Source: Gramella sp. AN32
GTDB lineage: Bacteria; Bacteroidota; Bacteroidia; Flavobacteriales; Flavobacteriaceae
Direction: 5' to 3'
Length of the DNA stretch: 64,000 nt
NCBI RefSeq assembly: GCF_023718305.1
Contig: NZ_QEYO01000009.1
Coordinates: 62,001-126,000, forward strand
A program made the translations under genes and the position numbers. The notes beneath the pieces are model-generated. The model ran no database searches. It saw only the letters and a list, made by a program, of their open reading frames with translations, and was not told where the DNA came from. The stretch's first letter is position 1. Each line of letters opens with the position of its first letter. Shown one piece after another: positions 9,630-18,816 of the stretch.

Positions 9630-11663
9630 TTGAAAAGGTTTTCTTCCGTTTTTCTAAAGTTATCCATCAGCCTGATTTTAGGCATACTTTTCTATTTTAC
9701 AGCAGCACCGGGCTTTTTATTTATTTCCATTTTCTTCGGAATAAGCTTAATCATTTTTATCCTGCTTTTCCTGCGAGCAAGGAGACTACTCTTTCCCGAT
9801 TTACTTTTTGGAATTTCTGTTTTTATGCTGATTTTTTCCTGCGGAAGCCTTATTTCAGCCATAACAGATCCAGGAAACAACTCAACCCACTATTCTAAAT
9901 TTGAAGATATTTCAGAAGATTTTATTGCGGAAGCTTTGGTATTGGAAGAGCTAAAACCAACCGCATTTAATTCCAGGTATATTGTAGAAGTTAGAGGCCT
10001 TTATCCGCAAAAAAGAAAATTTAAAAATGTGGAAGGCAAGCTCCTGATCAATCTCAAAGCTGATAGTTTACATCCTGAAAAGTTTGAAATTGGTGAATCG
10101 ATCCTCTTTCCGTTTAAACCGGAAAAAGTAAATCCACCGCGCAATCCGTATCAATTTGATTATTCAAAATACCTGGCCAATCTTAAAATAATCCGACAAC
10201 AAAATCTTTCTATTTCAGAAATTAAAGTTACCGGCAGTAAATCCCAGGACATTAAAACAGCAGCGGGAAAAATTAGAAGCCGCCTCATCGAAAAACTAAA
10301 CAAAACCGGTTTATCCAAAGATCAGTCTGCCGTATTTCAGGCACTCATATTAGGCCAGCGAAGGGAGATTAGTGATTCGCTATATAAAAATTATGCTGCT
10401 GCGGGAGCGGTGCATATTTTGGCAATTTCGGGCCTGCATATAGGAATTCTTTTATTGTTTCTCAACTTTTTATTTAAGCCCATGGAAAAGTTAAAATATG
10501 GGAAGGTGTACAAATCTATTATCCTTATAGTCCTATTATGGACTTTTGCGATTTTTACCGGATTGAGCCCCTCGGTGGTTCGGGCTGTGTGCATGTTTTC
10601 CTTTCTTGCCGTAGGCCTGCAACTCAATAGAAAAACCAGCGCCTTGAATAGCGTTTTTCTTTCCCTGTTCTTTCTTTTAATTATCGACCCATATTTTATT
10701 TTTCAGGTAGGTTTTCAGTTAAGTTATCTCGCGGTGATTGGGATCATTGTCCTGCAACCTCTTTTATATTCTTTGTTCCGGCCCAGGTTCAAGGTTTTAG
10801 ATTATTTATGGAAACTCATTTCAGTAAGTATTGCTGCCCAACTGGCCGTGCTACCTTTAAGTTTGTTCTATTTTCACCAGTTTCCCGGGCTGTTCTTATT
10901 CAGCAATATTATCATACTTCCTTTTCTCGGACTCATTCTTGGCCTGGGACTTCTCATTATTATCTTAATAAGCTTCGGAATTGACTTCTCATTGCTCATC
11001 GATTTCTACGGAAATATTCTCGAGCTTTTAAACCATTTCGTGAACCTTATTGCCCATCAGAAAGCTTTTCTTTTTGAAAATATCAGCTTTAGTGTGGTGA
11101 CGATGCTTCTGTTCTATCTATTCTTGATGTTTGTGGTAAGCTTATGGCGAAAATTCAGCCCTAAAAAATTAAGAATACTACTGGGATTGGTTATCATCTT
11201 CCAGTTGAATATGCTTTATGAAGCTTTTTCTAACCGCAATGATGAAATAGTCATTTTTCATAGTGGCATGCAATCTATTATTGGTAAAAAATTGGGAAAG
11301 GATTTTTATTTATATAAAAATGGCGAGAGTTCGGTTTATCGGGATTATGCTCGAGAAAAAAACATACAGAATATTTTTTATAAGGATTTTGAAGCCATAC
11401 AGGAATTTGGCAGTAACATCTTATTTCGGATAGATAGTATTCCCGAATATCCCCAGGAGATTACTCCTGATATTCTCATCTTATCACATTCACCCAAACT
11501 CAACCTGGAAAGGCTTATCCAAGATCTGAAGCCAAAATTCATCGTTGCCGATGGAAGTAATTACAAAACCTATATAGATCGCTGGAAAGCAACCAGCCAG
11601 AAAAAAGAAATCCCTTTTCATTCAACATATGAAAAGGGAGTATTTGTTATTTCAAAAGATTAA
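9630..11663 (+). CDS. comEC: ComEC/Rec2 family competence membrane protein
   Basis: Inner-membrane channel protein for transport of single-stranded DNA in natural transformation. It starts with TTG (MKRFSSVF); no in-frame ATG precedes it. N-terminal spans are followed by the DUF4131-like OB region (about 60-190) and the Competence core, with the landmarks QALILGQRREI and HILAISGLHIGIL. FTGLSPSVVRAVCMF and VGFQLSYLAVIG come next. After about residue 530 there is a short globular tail, but I see no HxHxDH metallo-hydrolase motif, so the nuclease-like domain of longer ComEC proteins appears absent or degenerate. Length 677. Confidence 0.9.
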   Translation: MKRFSSVFLKLSISLILGILFYFTAAPGFLFISIFFGISLIIFILLFLRARRLLFPDLLFGISVFMLIFSCGSLISAITDPGNNSTHYSKFEDISEDFIAEALVLEELKPTAFNSRYIVEVRGLYPQKRKFKNVEGKLLINLKADSLHPEKFEIGESILFPFKPEKVNPPRNPYQFDYSKYLANLKIIRQQNLSISEIKVTGSKSQDIKTAAGKIRSRLIEKLNKTGLSKDQSAVFQALILGQRREISDSLYKNYAAAGAVHILAISGLHIGILLLFLNFLFKPMEKLKYGKVYKSIILIVLLWTFAIFTGLSPSVVRAVCMFSFLAVGLQLNRKTSALNSVFLSLFFLLIIDPYFIFQVGFQLSYLAVIGIIVLQPLLYSLFRPRFKVLDYLWKLISVSIAAQLAVLPLSLFYFHQFPGLFLFSNIIILPFLGLILGLGLLIIILISFGIDFSLLIDFYGNILELLNHFVNLIAHQKAFLFENISFSVVTMLLFYLFLMFVVSLWRKFSPKKLRILLGLVIIFQLNMLYEAFSNRNDEIVIFHSGMQSIIGKKLGKDFYLYKNGESSVYRDYAREKNIQNIFYKDFEAIQEFGSNILFRIDSIPEYPQEITPDILILSHSPKLNLERLIQDLKPKFIVADGSNYKTYIDRWKATSQKKEIPFHSTYEKGVFVISKD

Positions 11664-11666
11664 TTC

Positions 11667-12209
11667 CTAACCTGAAAAAGTACTTTCAAACTGTTCCTGG
11701 TATAACTTCCATTCTTCATCTGTCTTTACTTCCTTATAATCATCTGTAGCAAAGATTTTCAGAAAAATTTCTAATTGTTTTGGGGTTAAATAGCCTTTTA
11801 GCGGAGATAAGTATTTTCCTTTTTCGTCAAAAAACACCATAGTGGGATAAGCATTTACACCCATGGCCAAGGCAAAATCGTGTACCCCATTTCTTCCTGT
11901 AGCCTCTGGTTTGTAATTTCTATTCGTAAATTCCTTTCCCTCGTAATTTATTTTTTCATCACCTTCAGCATTAAACTTTACCGCATAGAAATGTTTATTT
12001 ACATATTCTATTACATCCTCATTACCAAAAGTGTTTTTATCCAGCATTTTACAAGGGCCACACCAAACGGTATAGGCATCTACAAAGATCTTTTTCGGCT
12101 TTTCCTTTTGAGCATCCAACGCTTCATTCATACTCATCCATTTAATTTCCTGCGCAGTGATTACACCCGTAAAAAAAATCAATAAAAGACAAGATAAAAT
12201 ATTTTTCAT
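11667..12209 (-). CDS. Secreted thioredoxin-fold protein (WCGPCK)
   Basis: Periplasmic thiol-disulfide protein of 180 residues. A signal peptide (ending near TAQEIKW) precedes a thioredoxin domain with active site VWCGPCKML. The cis-proline loop is visible as VNAYPTMVFF. An insertion (NYEGKEFTNRNYKPEATG) between the second helix and the cis-Pro strand is typical of the DUF255/thioredoxin_7-like group in Bacteroidota. It ends 3 bp from the convergent comEC with no hairpin between them. A candidate promoter (-7 TAAATTTG) lies only 4 nt before the ATG and overlaps the transporter terminator on its upstream side. Confidence 0.88.
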   Translation of the reverse strand: MKNILSCLLLIFFTGVITAQEIKWMSMNEALDAQKEKPKKIFVDAYTVWCGPCKMLDKNTFGNEDVIEYVNKHFYAVKFNAEGDEKINYEGKEFTNRNYKPEATGRNGVHDFALAMGVNAYPTMVFFDEKGKYLSPLKGYLTPKQLEIFLKIFATDDYKEVKTDEEWKLYQEQFESTFSG

Positions 12210-12238
12210 ATCACAAATTTAATTAATCTAGGGTAAAC

Positions 12239-12270
12239 AAAAAACGTTCCTAAATTTAGGAACGTTTTTT
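12239..12270 (-). terminator. Intrinsic terminator of the POT transporter transcript
   Basis: Perfect 32-bp palindrome centred on AAATTT, with stem core ACGTTCCTAAA/TTTAGGAACGT flanked by A and T runs. It lies 17 bp after the transporter stop codon on the minus strand and separates it from the thioredoxin gene. Confidence 0.88.
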
Positions 12271-12286
12271 ACTTTTTAATAAAGGA

Positions 12287-13900
12287 TTATTTGATACCAT
12301 GCATTTTCTTGATCATAAACTTGTTGATCATGATCATAACCAGTCCCATAAAAGCAGGAATAATGGTGAAGATCAGGAAAAATACTGAAAGTCCGTATTC
12401 TTCTGAAATACTATCAATCGCCCCACCGGTATAACCTCCAACTACACCGGCTATAAAGTTCGCCAGGAACCAGATCCCGAACATAAGCCCTACCAATTTG
12501 GGTGGGGAAAGTTTACTAACATAACTAAGTCCCACGGGAGAAACACAAAGTTCCCCCAGCGTATGGAATAGATAAGCTAAAATTAACCAAACCATACTAA
12601 CAGCGGCGGTTTCAGCTCCATCTGGGATTGCCATGGCACCATACGAAAGTGCGGCAAAACCAACACCTACGAGAATCAAACCAATTCCAAATTTCATAGG
12701 CCCCGAAGGATTGAACCTGCTTTCCCATATTTTTGAAAAAACCGGAGCAAAAAGGATAATAAATAAAGAGTTTAATACGGAAAACCATGACGCCGGAACT
12801 TCAGCTGTATCTGCACTAAATTCCCTATAAAGCATCCAAATCACAATTGTCCAGATAATGGCAAAACTGATTCCGAGAAAAATATTTGACTTGGCATATC
12901 TTCCGAAGATTTGCCTAAAAAGCATAAACAATACCCATGTGATCACCATTAAAGGAACAATGGTAATAATGGTATTTATAATTTTAAAGGTAAGTGCGCC
13001 GTCCCCAACGAGATCCCTATCGGTATAATCTGCAGCGAAAATGGTCATAGAACCACCGGCCTGCTCGAAAGCCCACCAAAAGAAGATGGTAAAAAAGGCA
13101 AATATTGAGATCACCAGGATCCGGTCTGCTTTTACGTTTCCAGGGATTTCGGGTTTAATATCATCTTCCTCTTCATCATCAATAATTACTTTTCCTGAAG
13201 CATCTTCAACCTCACCTTTTATGGTGCGATCATCTACATAATCATCTTTCGCTTTTGGCTTTAAACCTATTTTTCCGAAGATTTTCTGGGCGAAATAAAA
13301 CTGGAGCATTCCAAAGAACATAAAAACCCCGGCAAGGCCAAAGCCATAATGCCATCCCACTTTTTCACCAATATATCCGCATAATAAAATTCCGAGGAAA
13401 GCTCCGGCATTAATTCCCATATAGAAAATGGTATAACCGGCATCCTTTTCTTTATCATCAGTTTTGTACAACTGCCCAACCATGGAAGAAATATTCGGCT
13501 TAAATAAACCATTTCCGAGAATTAGAAGTACCAAACCAAGGTAGAAGAAATTTTCAGTAAAACCTTCCAGAGCCATGGAGGCGTGGCCTAAAGTCATAAT
13601 TAATGCTCCCAAAACAACGGCATTACGGTAACCTAAAAGTTTGTCTGCGATAAAACCTCCAATTATCGGGGTAATATAAACAAGGCCAATATACCAGCCG
13701 TAAAGTACGGCAGCATCCTGTCTTGCCCATTCCCAACCATTTTCCATGATCGAAGCGGTAAGGAAAAGTACCAGGAGCGCACGCATCCCATAATAGGAAA
13801 AACGCTCCCACATTTCAGTAAAAAAGAGAACGAATAAACCTGATGGATGCCCCAGGACCGTCTTTTGATTATATTCTGAACCTCCGAATTTAAATTCCAT
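12287..13900 (-). CDS. Proton-dependent oligopeptide transporter (POT/PTR2 family)
   Basis: Major-facilitator symporter that imports di- and tripeptides with protons. The POT signature ExxERFSYYG is present early (FTEMWERFSYYG, about residues 28-39). GNGLFKPNISSMVGQLY and the C-terminal LGELCVSPVGLSYVSKL follow. Twelve or more spans are predicted. A hydrophilic acidic linker (about 225-255, DDEEEDD region) separates the two halves, as in other bacteroidotal members. Length 537. It begins 18 bp after the DPPIV-like peptidase stop on the same strand, so the pair probably forms a peptide-use operon. Confidence 0.93.
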   Translation of the reverse strand: MEFKFGGSEYNQKTVLGHPSGLFVLFFTEMWERFSYYGMRALLVLFLTASIMENGWEWARQDAAVLYGWYIGLVYITPIIGGFIADKLLGYRNAVVLGALIMTLGHASMALEGFTENFFYLGLVLLILGNGLFKPNISSMVGQLYKTDDKEKDAGYTIFYMGINAGAFLGILLCGYIGEKVGWHYGFGLAGVFMFFGMLQFYFAQKIFGKIGLKPKAKDDYVDDRTIKGEVEDASGKVIIDDEEEDDIKPEIPGNVKADRILVISIFAFFTIFFWWAFEQAGGSMTIFAADYTDRDLVGDGALTFKIINTIITIVPLMVITWVLFMLFRQIFGRYAKSNIFLGISFAIIWTIVIWMLYREFSADTAEVPASWFSVLNSLFIILFAPVFSKIWESRFNPSGPMKFGIGLILVGVGFAALSYGAMAIPDGAETAAVSMVWLILAYLFHTLGELCVSPVGLSYVSKLSPPKLVGLMFGIWFLANFIAGVVGGYTGGAIDSISEEYGLSVFFLIFTIIPAFMGLVMIMINKFMIKKMHGIK

Positions 13901-13918
13901 AAATGTGTAGTTTTTTAA

Positions 13919-16090
13919 TTAAAGTTTTTCAAGTATAAAATCGGTCATCAAATTGTACAAATGGAGCCTGGTGTTGCCGCCATAAATTCCATGATTCCTG
14001 TCTGGATAGATCGCCCAGTCAAATTGCTTATTGGCCTGCACCAAAGCTTCGACCATTCTCATAGAATTTTGAACATGTACGTTATCATCTCCCCCACCGT
14101 GGATCAATAAATAATCACCTTTTAATTTCTCCACATGGTTAATCGGTGAGTTTTCATCATAACCGGCAGCATTTTCCTGCGGAGTTCTCAAATATCTTTC
14201 GGTATAAATCGTGTCGTAGAAACGCCAGCTGATTACCGGAGCAACGGCAATCGCCATGGAAAACACATCGTTCCCTTTTAAAATCGCATTGGAAGACATA
14301 AAACCACCATAGCTCCAGCCCCAAATTCCTATTCTCTCTGCATCGATATAATCCCTTTTTCCTAATTCTTTGGCAGCACTAATTTGATCCTGCACTTCCA
14401 GATTCCCCAGATCCTGGTAGGTCACTTTTTTAAATTCCGCACCTTTAAAACCGGTGCCACGGCCATCCACACATGCGATGATATAGCCTTCATTGGCCAG
14501 TAATTGATACCAGTAATCATTTGTTCCGAAGTAACTATTGGAAACCGACTGTGAGCCCGGGCCGGAATATTGGAACATGAGCAGGGGATAAGCTTTAGAT
14601 GCATCAAAATCTGAAGGTTTGATCATCCACATATTAAGATCATTCCCATTCACGGCAATCGTTGAAAGTTCTTTGGGTGAAAATTGAAAAGCGGCTTCAG
14701 TTTCCAAAAGCACTTTGTTGTTCAAAATTTCCCGTTCCACCTTTCCATCTTTTGCATTGTTCAGGGTATAAACCGCAGGAGTTGTTGTATTTGTAAAAGA
14801 ATTGATGAAATAGGAATAATCTGCACTAAAGTCCGCAGCGTTCATTCCAGTTCCAGAAGTTAAGCGCTTCTTATTTTTTCCATTTGGAGAGATGGAATAT
14901 ACATCACGATTCACGCTTCCGTTTTCGGTGCTTTGAAAATAGATCTTTTTGGACTTCCTGTCAAAACCGTAATAATTGGTGACTTCCCAATTTCCAGAAG
15001 TGATTTGATCTAGTAATTTTCCATCTTTGGAATAATGATATATATGGTTGTATCCATCCTTTTCACTGGTCCAGATAAAGGAATTATCTTCCAGGAATGT
15101 AAGATTATCCGTAATATCAACATAGGCTTCATCAGTTTCTGTCATCACAACTTTTGAAGAATTGTCCTTTGCATCCACAAAAATTAGATTCAGCTTATTT
15201 TGATGGCGATTTAAAACCTGAACACTTAAAATCATAGGTTCCTGAGTCCATTTTATACGCGGAATATAAAAATCTTCGTAATCTCCCAGTTTAATTTCTT
15301 CAGAAGAAGCAGAAGCCACATCATACATATAAAGTCCTACCGCTGAATTTGCTTCGCCGGCTTTAGGATATTTAAAAACGCTTTGTGTGGGGTACAAATC
15401 TTTACCAAAAAGATCCATAGAGAATTCAGGAACTTTAGATTCATCAAATTTCAGATAAGCGATCTTCTCACCCGTTTTGTTCCAGGCAAATCCTTTTACA
15501 AAACCAAATTCTTCTTCATAAACCCAATCGGTCACACCATTAATGATACTATTGATCTCTCCATCTGTAGTAACCTGGCTTTCCTCGCCGGTTGCAAGAT
15601 CTTTGATATAGATATTATTTTCAAAAACGTAGGCTACTTTAGAAGCATCTGGCGAAAATGAAGCTTCCTGCACCTTACGATCGGTTAATTTCCCCAGCTT
15701 TTTGGTTTGAAAGTCGTAGACGTAAACCATGTCCCGGGTGGATCTTCGGAAGATGGGTTCAACTTCTGTAGATAATAATATTTTTCCTTCATCCTCACTA
15801 AACTGAAAAGATTGAAAACTATTCAGGCTATCAAGATTAAATGTAGATAAAAAGGTTCTGGATTTTTTGCCAGTTTTATAGTTATAAACCTCGATAGAAG
15901 TTTCACCTGTATTATGGTCTCTTTCTAAAACAACATATTCCTGGCCATTATTTAAAGATTGTAGGGATTGAAGTCTTTCCTGACGGAATTCACCCCCCCA
16001 AATATCTTCGAGGCTCACTTCTTTTTTTTGGGCAAATAATAGAGTAGAAAATGCTAAGAAAAATACCAGAAGTATTTTATTAAAATGCAT
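13919..16090 (-). CDS. DPPIV-like S9B serine peptidase
   Basis: Periplasmic dipeptidyl-peptidase releasing N-terminal dipeptides. I place the start at the ATG at 16090 (MHFNKILLVFF), giving a signal peptide ending at FAQ; an earlier in-frame ATG at 16213 would bury it behind 41 unlikely residues. An eight-bladed propeller covers about 40-480. The YEEEFG loop (191-196) supplies the paired Glu that bind the substrate amine in DPPIV. The hydrolase domain has Ser593 in GWSYGG, Asp668/669 in GGGDDN and His700 in DRNHG. Length 723 is typical. Its product fits the peptide transporter downstream. Confidence 0.93.
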   Translation of the reverse strand: MHFNKILLVFFLAFSTLLFAQKKEVSLEDIWGGEFRQERLQSLQSLNNGQEYVVLERDHNTGETSIEVYNYKTGKKSRTFLSTFNLDSLNSFQSFQFSEDEGKILLSTEVEPIFRRSTRDMVYVYDFQTKKLGKLTDRKVQEASFSPDASKVAYVFENNIYIKDLATGEESQVTTDGEINSIINGVTDWVYEEEFGFVKGFAWNKTGEKIAYLKFDESKVPEFSMDLFGKDLYPTQSVFKYPKAGEANSAVGLYMYDVASASSEEIKLGDYEDFYIPRIKWTQEPMILSVQVLNRHQNKLNLIFVDAKDNSSKVVMTETDEAYVDITDNLTFLEDNSFIWTSEKDGYNHIYHYSKDGKLLDQITSGNWEVTNYYGFDRKSKKIYFQSTENGSVNRDVYSISPNGKNKKRLTSGTGMNAADFSADYSYFINSFTNTTTPAVYTLNNAKDGKVEREILNNKVLLETEAAFQFSPKELSTIAVNGNDLNMWMIKPSDFDASKAYPLLMFQYSGPGSQSVSNSYFGTNDYWYQLLANEGYIIACVDGRGTGFKGAEFKKVTYQDLGNLEVQDQISAAKELGKRDYIDAERIGIWGWSYGGFMSSNAILKGNDVFSMAIAVAPVISWRFYDTIYTERYLRTPQENAAGYDENSPINHVEKLKGDYLLIHGGGDDNVHVQNSMRMVEALVQANKQFDWAIYPDRNHGIYGGNTRLHLYNLMTDFILEKL

Positions 16091-16232
16091 ATTATAGGAT
16101 ATAATTATAAGTGTGCCAAGTTTACTAAATTTTGACCAGAAAATGGCATTCAAACCGGCAAAAAACCAATAATCTGTTAAAAAGTTGGCATTTTCTACAA
16201 ACGGCCTTTTCAAAAAGTAATACTTTGAATTG

Positions 16233-16240
16233 TATCTTTG
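16233..16240 (+). promoter_or_regulatory. Candidate -7 element for mvaA
   Basis: TATCTTTG matches the Bacteroidota -7 consensus TAnnTTTG and lies 20 nt before the mvaA ATG. No good TTTG is seen at the expected -33 position, so this is a motif match only. Confidence 0.4.
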
Positions 16241-16260
16241 ATAACCGAAATTTTAGACCC

Positions 16261-17577
16261 ATGCCCAAAACCGTAAGCGGATTCTCAAAATTCTCCAAAG
16301 AAGAGAAAATTCAATGGATTGCAAAAGAATATCTCGAAAACGACCAGAATGCAGTCAAAACCCTAAAACAATATTGGAATTCAAATGAAAAGCTGCAAAG
16401 CCTCCATGACGAATTCATAGAAAATACCATTTCCAATTTTTATCTTCCTTTTGGGGTCGCTCCAAATTTCTTAATTAACGGTGAAATTTATGCCTTACCT
16501 ATGGCGGTTGAAGAAAGCTCTGTTGTTGCGGCCGCAAGTAAAGCCGCTAAATTCTGGAGCCAACGCGGAGGATTTAAAGCTGAAGTGATAAATACCACGA
16601 AAGTTGGACAGGTACATTTTTTATTTAAAGGTGAACCGGAAGAGCTTCGCGTTTTTTTTAAAGAGATTAAACCTACGTTGCTTTTATCTATTAAGCCCAT
16701 TACCGCGAACATGGAGAAAAGGGGAGGTGGGTTGCTCGACCTTCAATTAGCAGATAAGACCGGGGAGCTGGATAATTACTTCCAGTTATTTGCCAAATTT
16801 GAAACCTGTGATTCCATGGGTGCAAATTTTATTAATTCCTGTCTTGAAAAGTTTGCTGAAGTTTTAAAATTTGAAGCTGAAAATTATTCCCATTTTCAAA
16901 AAGAACATCGCAGTATTGAAATTATCATGAGTATCCTTTCCAATTTTGTCCCGGAATGTATGGTGAAAGCTGAAATTTCCTGTCCTGTTTCAGAATTAGG
17001 TCAAAACGGAATGGATGGAAAACATTTCGCTGAAAAATTTATACAGGCGGTAAAAATCGCTGAAATCGAACCTTACCGCGCGGTTACCCATAATAAAGGG
17101 ATTATGAATGGCATTGATGCTATTGTATTGGCTACCGGCAATGACTTTAGAGCCGTGGAAGCGGGGGTTCATGCTTATGCTTCTAAAGATGGAAAATATA
17201 CCAGTTTAACCCACGCCAGCCTGGAAAATGAAATTTTTAAATTCTGGATAGAAATCCCCCTGGCTTTAGGGACCATTGGCGGACTCACTAATATCCATCC
17301 ATTGGTGAAGCTTGCCTTGAAAATGCTTCAGGATCCCTCAGCGCGGGATTTAATGGAAATTACTGCTGTTGCCGGACTTGCCCAAAATTACGGAGCCATT
17401 AGCTCGTTAATCACTACCGGAATCCAGCAGGGACATATGAAAATGCACCTAATGAATATTCTAAATCAATTAGAGGCGACGGAAAATGAAAAGACTGAGA
17501 TGATTGAACATTTTAAAACCCATCCCATAACCCACAGCAGTGTAGTTTCAGCAATTGAAAAACTCCGAGAAATATGA
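16261..17577 (+). CDS. mvaA: Hydroxymethylglutaryl-CoA reductase (class II type)
   Basis: Reduces HMG-CoA to mevalonate (or catalyses the reverse), the committed step of the mevalonate route used by Flavobacteriaceae for isoprenoids. The start is the ATG at 16261 (MPKTVSGFSKF); the in-frame ATG at 16132 would add 43 residues unlike the family. Class II features are MAVEESSVVAAASKAAKFW (catalytic Glu), THNKGIMNGIDA (Lys), TGNDFRAVEAG (Asp) and QQGHMKMH (late catalytic His). Length 438. It overlaps the following GHMP kinase by 4 bp. Confidence 0.93.
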   Translation: MPKTVSGFSKFSKEEKIQWIAKEYLENDQNAVKTLKQYWNSNEKLQSLHDEFIENTISNFYLPFGVAPNFLINGEIYALPMAVEESSVVAAASKAAKFWSQRGGFKAEVINTTKVGQVHFLFKGEPEELRVFFKEIKPTLLLSIKPITANMEKRGGGLLDLQLADKTGELDNYFQLFAKFETCDSMGANFINSCLEKFAEVLKFEAENYSHFQKEHRSIEIIMSILSNFVPECMVKAEISCPVSELGQNGMDGKHFAEKFIQAVKIAEIEPYRAVTHNKGIMNGIDAIVLATGNDFRAVEAGVHAYASKDGKYTSLTHASLENEIFKFWIEIPLALGTIGGLTNIHPLVKLALKMLQDPSARDLMEITAVAGLAQNYGAISSLITTGIQQGHMKMHLMNILNQLEATENEKTEMIEHFKTHPITHSSVVSAIEKLREI

Positions 17578-18497
17578 AAGAATTTCGAAGTAACGGAAAA
17601 ATTTTACTTACCGGCGAATATGCTGTTTTAGATGGCGCGAAGGCATTGACCCTCCCTACAAAAATGGGTCAGAATATGCAAATTAGCAAGAAGAATGACG
17701 GCAATTTAAACTGGAAAAGCAAAGACGAAAATGGACGAATTTGGTTTGAAACCAGTTTGAGTATAAAAAATAATAAATTTGAAACCTCAAATTCTTCTCC
17801 GGCGGAATATAAAAAACTGGAAGAAAGACTTGTGCAAACCCTTAATGCTGCACTTTTACAAAAACCTGGGTTTGCACAAAATTTTCCGGGTTATGATATA
17901 ATGACTCAGCTTGATTTCAACAGAAATTGGGGACTTGGAAGCTCTTCGACTTTGATCAATAATCTGGCAAACTGGCTGAAAATTGATGCTTACGAATTAT
18001 TACAAAATACCTTTGGAGGCAGTGGTTATGACCTCGCTGCTGCCAATAGTGATTTTCCAATCACCTATCAGGTAACTGCAGATGGGCCAAGGGATTTTGT
18101 AGTTAGTTTTGACCCACCTTTTAAGGATAACCTATATTTTATTTATCTCAATCAGAAACAGGACAGCCGCGAATCCATAAAGCATTACCGAAATCAGCAA
18201 TCAGAAAAAAGAAATGAGTTAGTTGATAAAATTTCAGGAATTACCGAACAAATCATACAAACGGAAAATCTGGAAGAATTCAAACTGCTTCTGGAGGCTC
18301 ACGAAACCTTGCTCTCACTTGCTTTAAACCTTCCGAAGGTGAAGAATAAGTTATTCCCGGATTATTCGGGATTGGTAAAAAGTCTTGGTGGCTGGGGTGG
18401 TGATTTCGTTCTGGTCACGGGAAGTGAAAATGAGATGGATTACTTCAGAAAAAAAGGCTATTCTACCATTTTCAGTTATAGGGATTTTATAAAATAG
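17574..18497 (+). CDS. GYDIA-type GHMP kinase
   Basis: Small-molecule kinase of the GHMP superfamily, 307 residues, in an ATGA overlap with the HMG-CoA reductase, so it probably acts in mevalonate metabolism. The N-terminus GKILLTGEYAVLDGA matches the mevalonate-kinase-type opening. WGLGSSSTL is the ATP-binding GHMP motif 2. GGSGYDLAAANS is the local form of the GYDIA motif that names this bacteroidotal family. Near the C-terminus, GGWGGDFVLV corresponds to motif 3. The exact substrate (mevalonate or phosphomevalonate) cannot be told from sequence alone. Confidence 0.85.
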   Translation: MKEFRSNGKILLTGEYAVLDGAKALTLPTKMGQNMQISKKNDGNLNWKSKDENGRIWFETSLSIKNNKFETSNSSPAEYKKLEERLVQTLNAALLQKPGFAQNFPGYDIMTQLDFNRNWGLGSSSTLINNLANWLKIDAYELLQNTFGGSGYDLAAANSDFPITYQVTADGPRDFVVSFDPPFKDNLYFIYLNQKQDSRESIKHYRNQQSEKRNELVDKISGITEQIIQTENLEEFKLLLEAHETLLSLALNLPKVKNKLFPDYSGLVKSLGGWGGDFVLVTGSENEMDYFRKKGYSTIFSYRDFIK

Positions 18498-18499
18498 GG

Positions 18500-18535
18500 A
18501 TGCTTAATTTTTTAAAGCACATTTTAATTAAGCAT
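18500..18535 (+). terminator. Weak inverted repeat after the GHMP kinase
   Basis: A 9-bp stem (ATGCTTAAT at 18500-18508, ATTAAGCAT at 18527-18535) with an 18-nt loop directly after the stop codon. It is AT-rich and lacks a T-run, so termination is uncertain. Confidence 0.3.
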
Positions 18536-18592
18536 TCATAACTAAAAGCATCAAGTTAATACGTATTGTTTGAACTTTCTACTGAGCTACCA

Positions 18593-18723
18593 TTGACGTA
18601 TTTTAATTTATTTGCGTATTAAAGACCCTGAAACCAGTTCAGGGTGACGACGCTGGATTTTAGAATTGCCGTCATGCTGAACTTGTTTCAGCATCTTATT
18701 AGATATACTAAAAAATACGTCAA
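18593..18723 (+). repeat. Solo copy of intergenic repeat module A
   Basis: This fills most of the 319-bp gap between the GHMP kinase and the PpiD gene. It is bounded by 12-bp perfect inverted repeats, TTGACGTATTTT (18593-18604) and AAAATACGTCAA (18712-18723). Inside are two hairpins: CCCTGAA/TTCAGGG (18626-18644) and ATGCTGAA/TTCAGCAT (18674-18694). The whole can fold as a three-way junction. Related copies occur at 32153, 32511, 47501, 61368 and 61923. Confidence 0.85.
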
Positions 18724-18816
18724 TTTTCTACGCTAGATAAATTTTTTATCACTGGTCTCAAGGTGACAAAACCAATTATAGGGTTCTAAACAGATATGCC
18801 ATAAATAAAAAAAATT

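Noticed and set aside
16091..16260. Longer N-termini for the DPPIV-like peptidase (start 16213) and HMG-CoA reductase (start 16132)
   Set aside because: The two extensions would overlap each other head to head; both shorter starts match the family N-termini and one gives a clean signal peptide.
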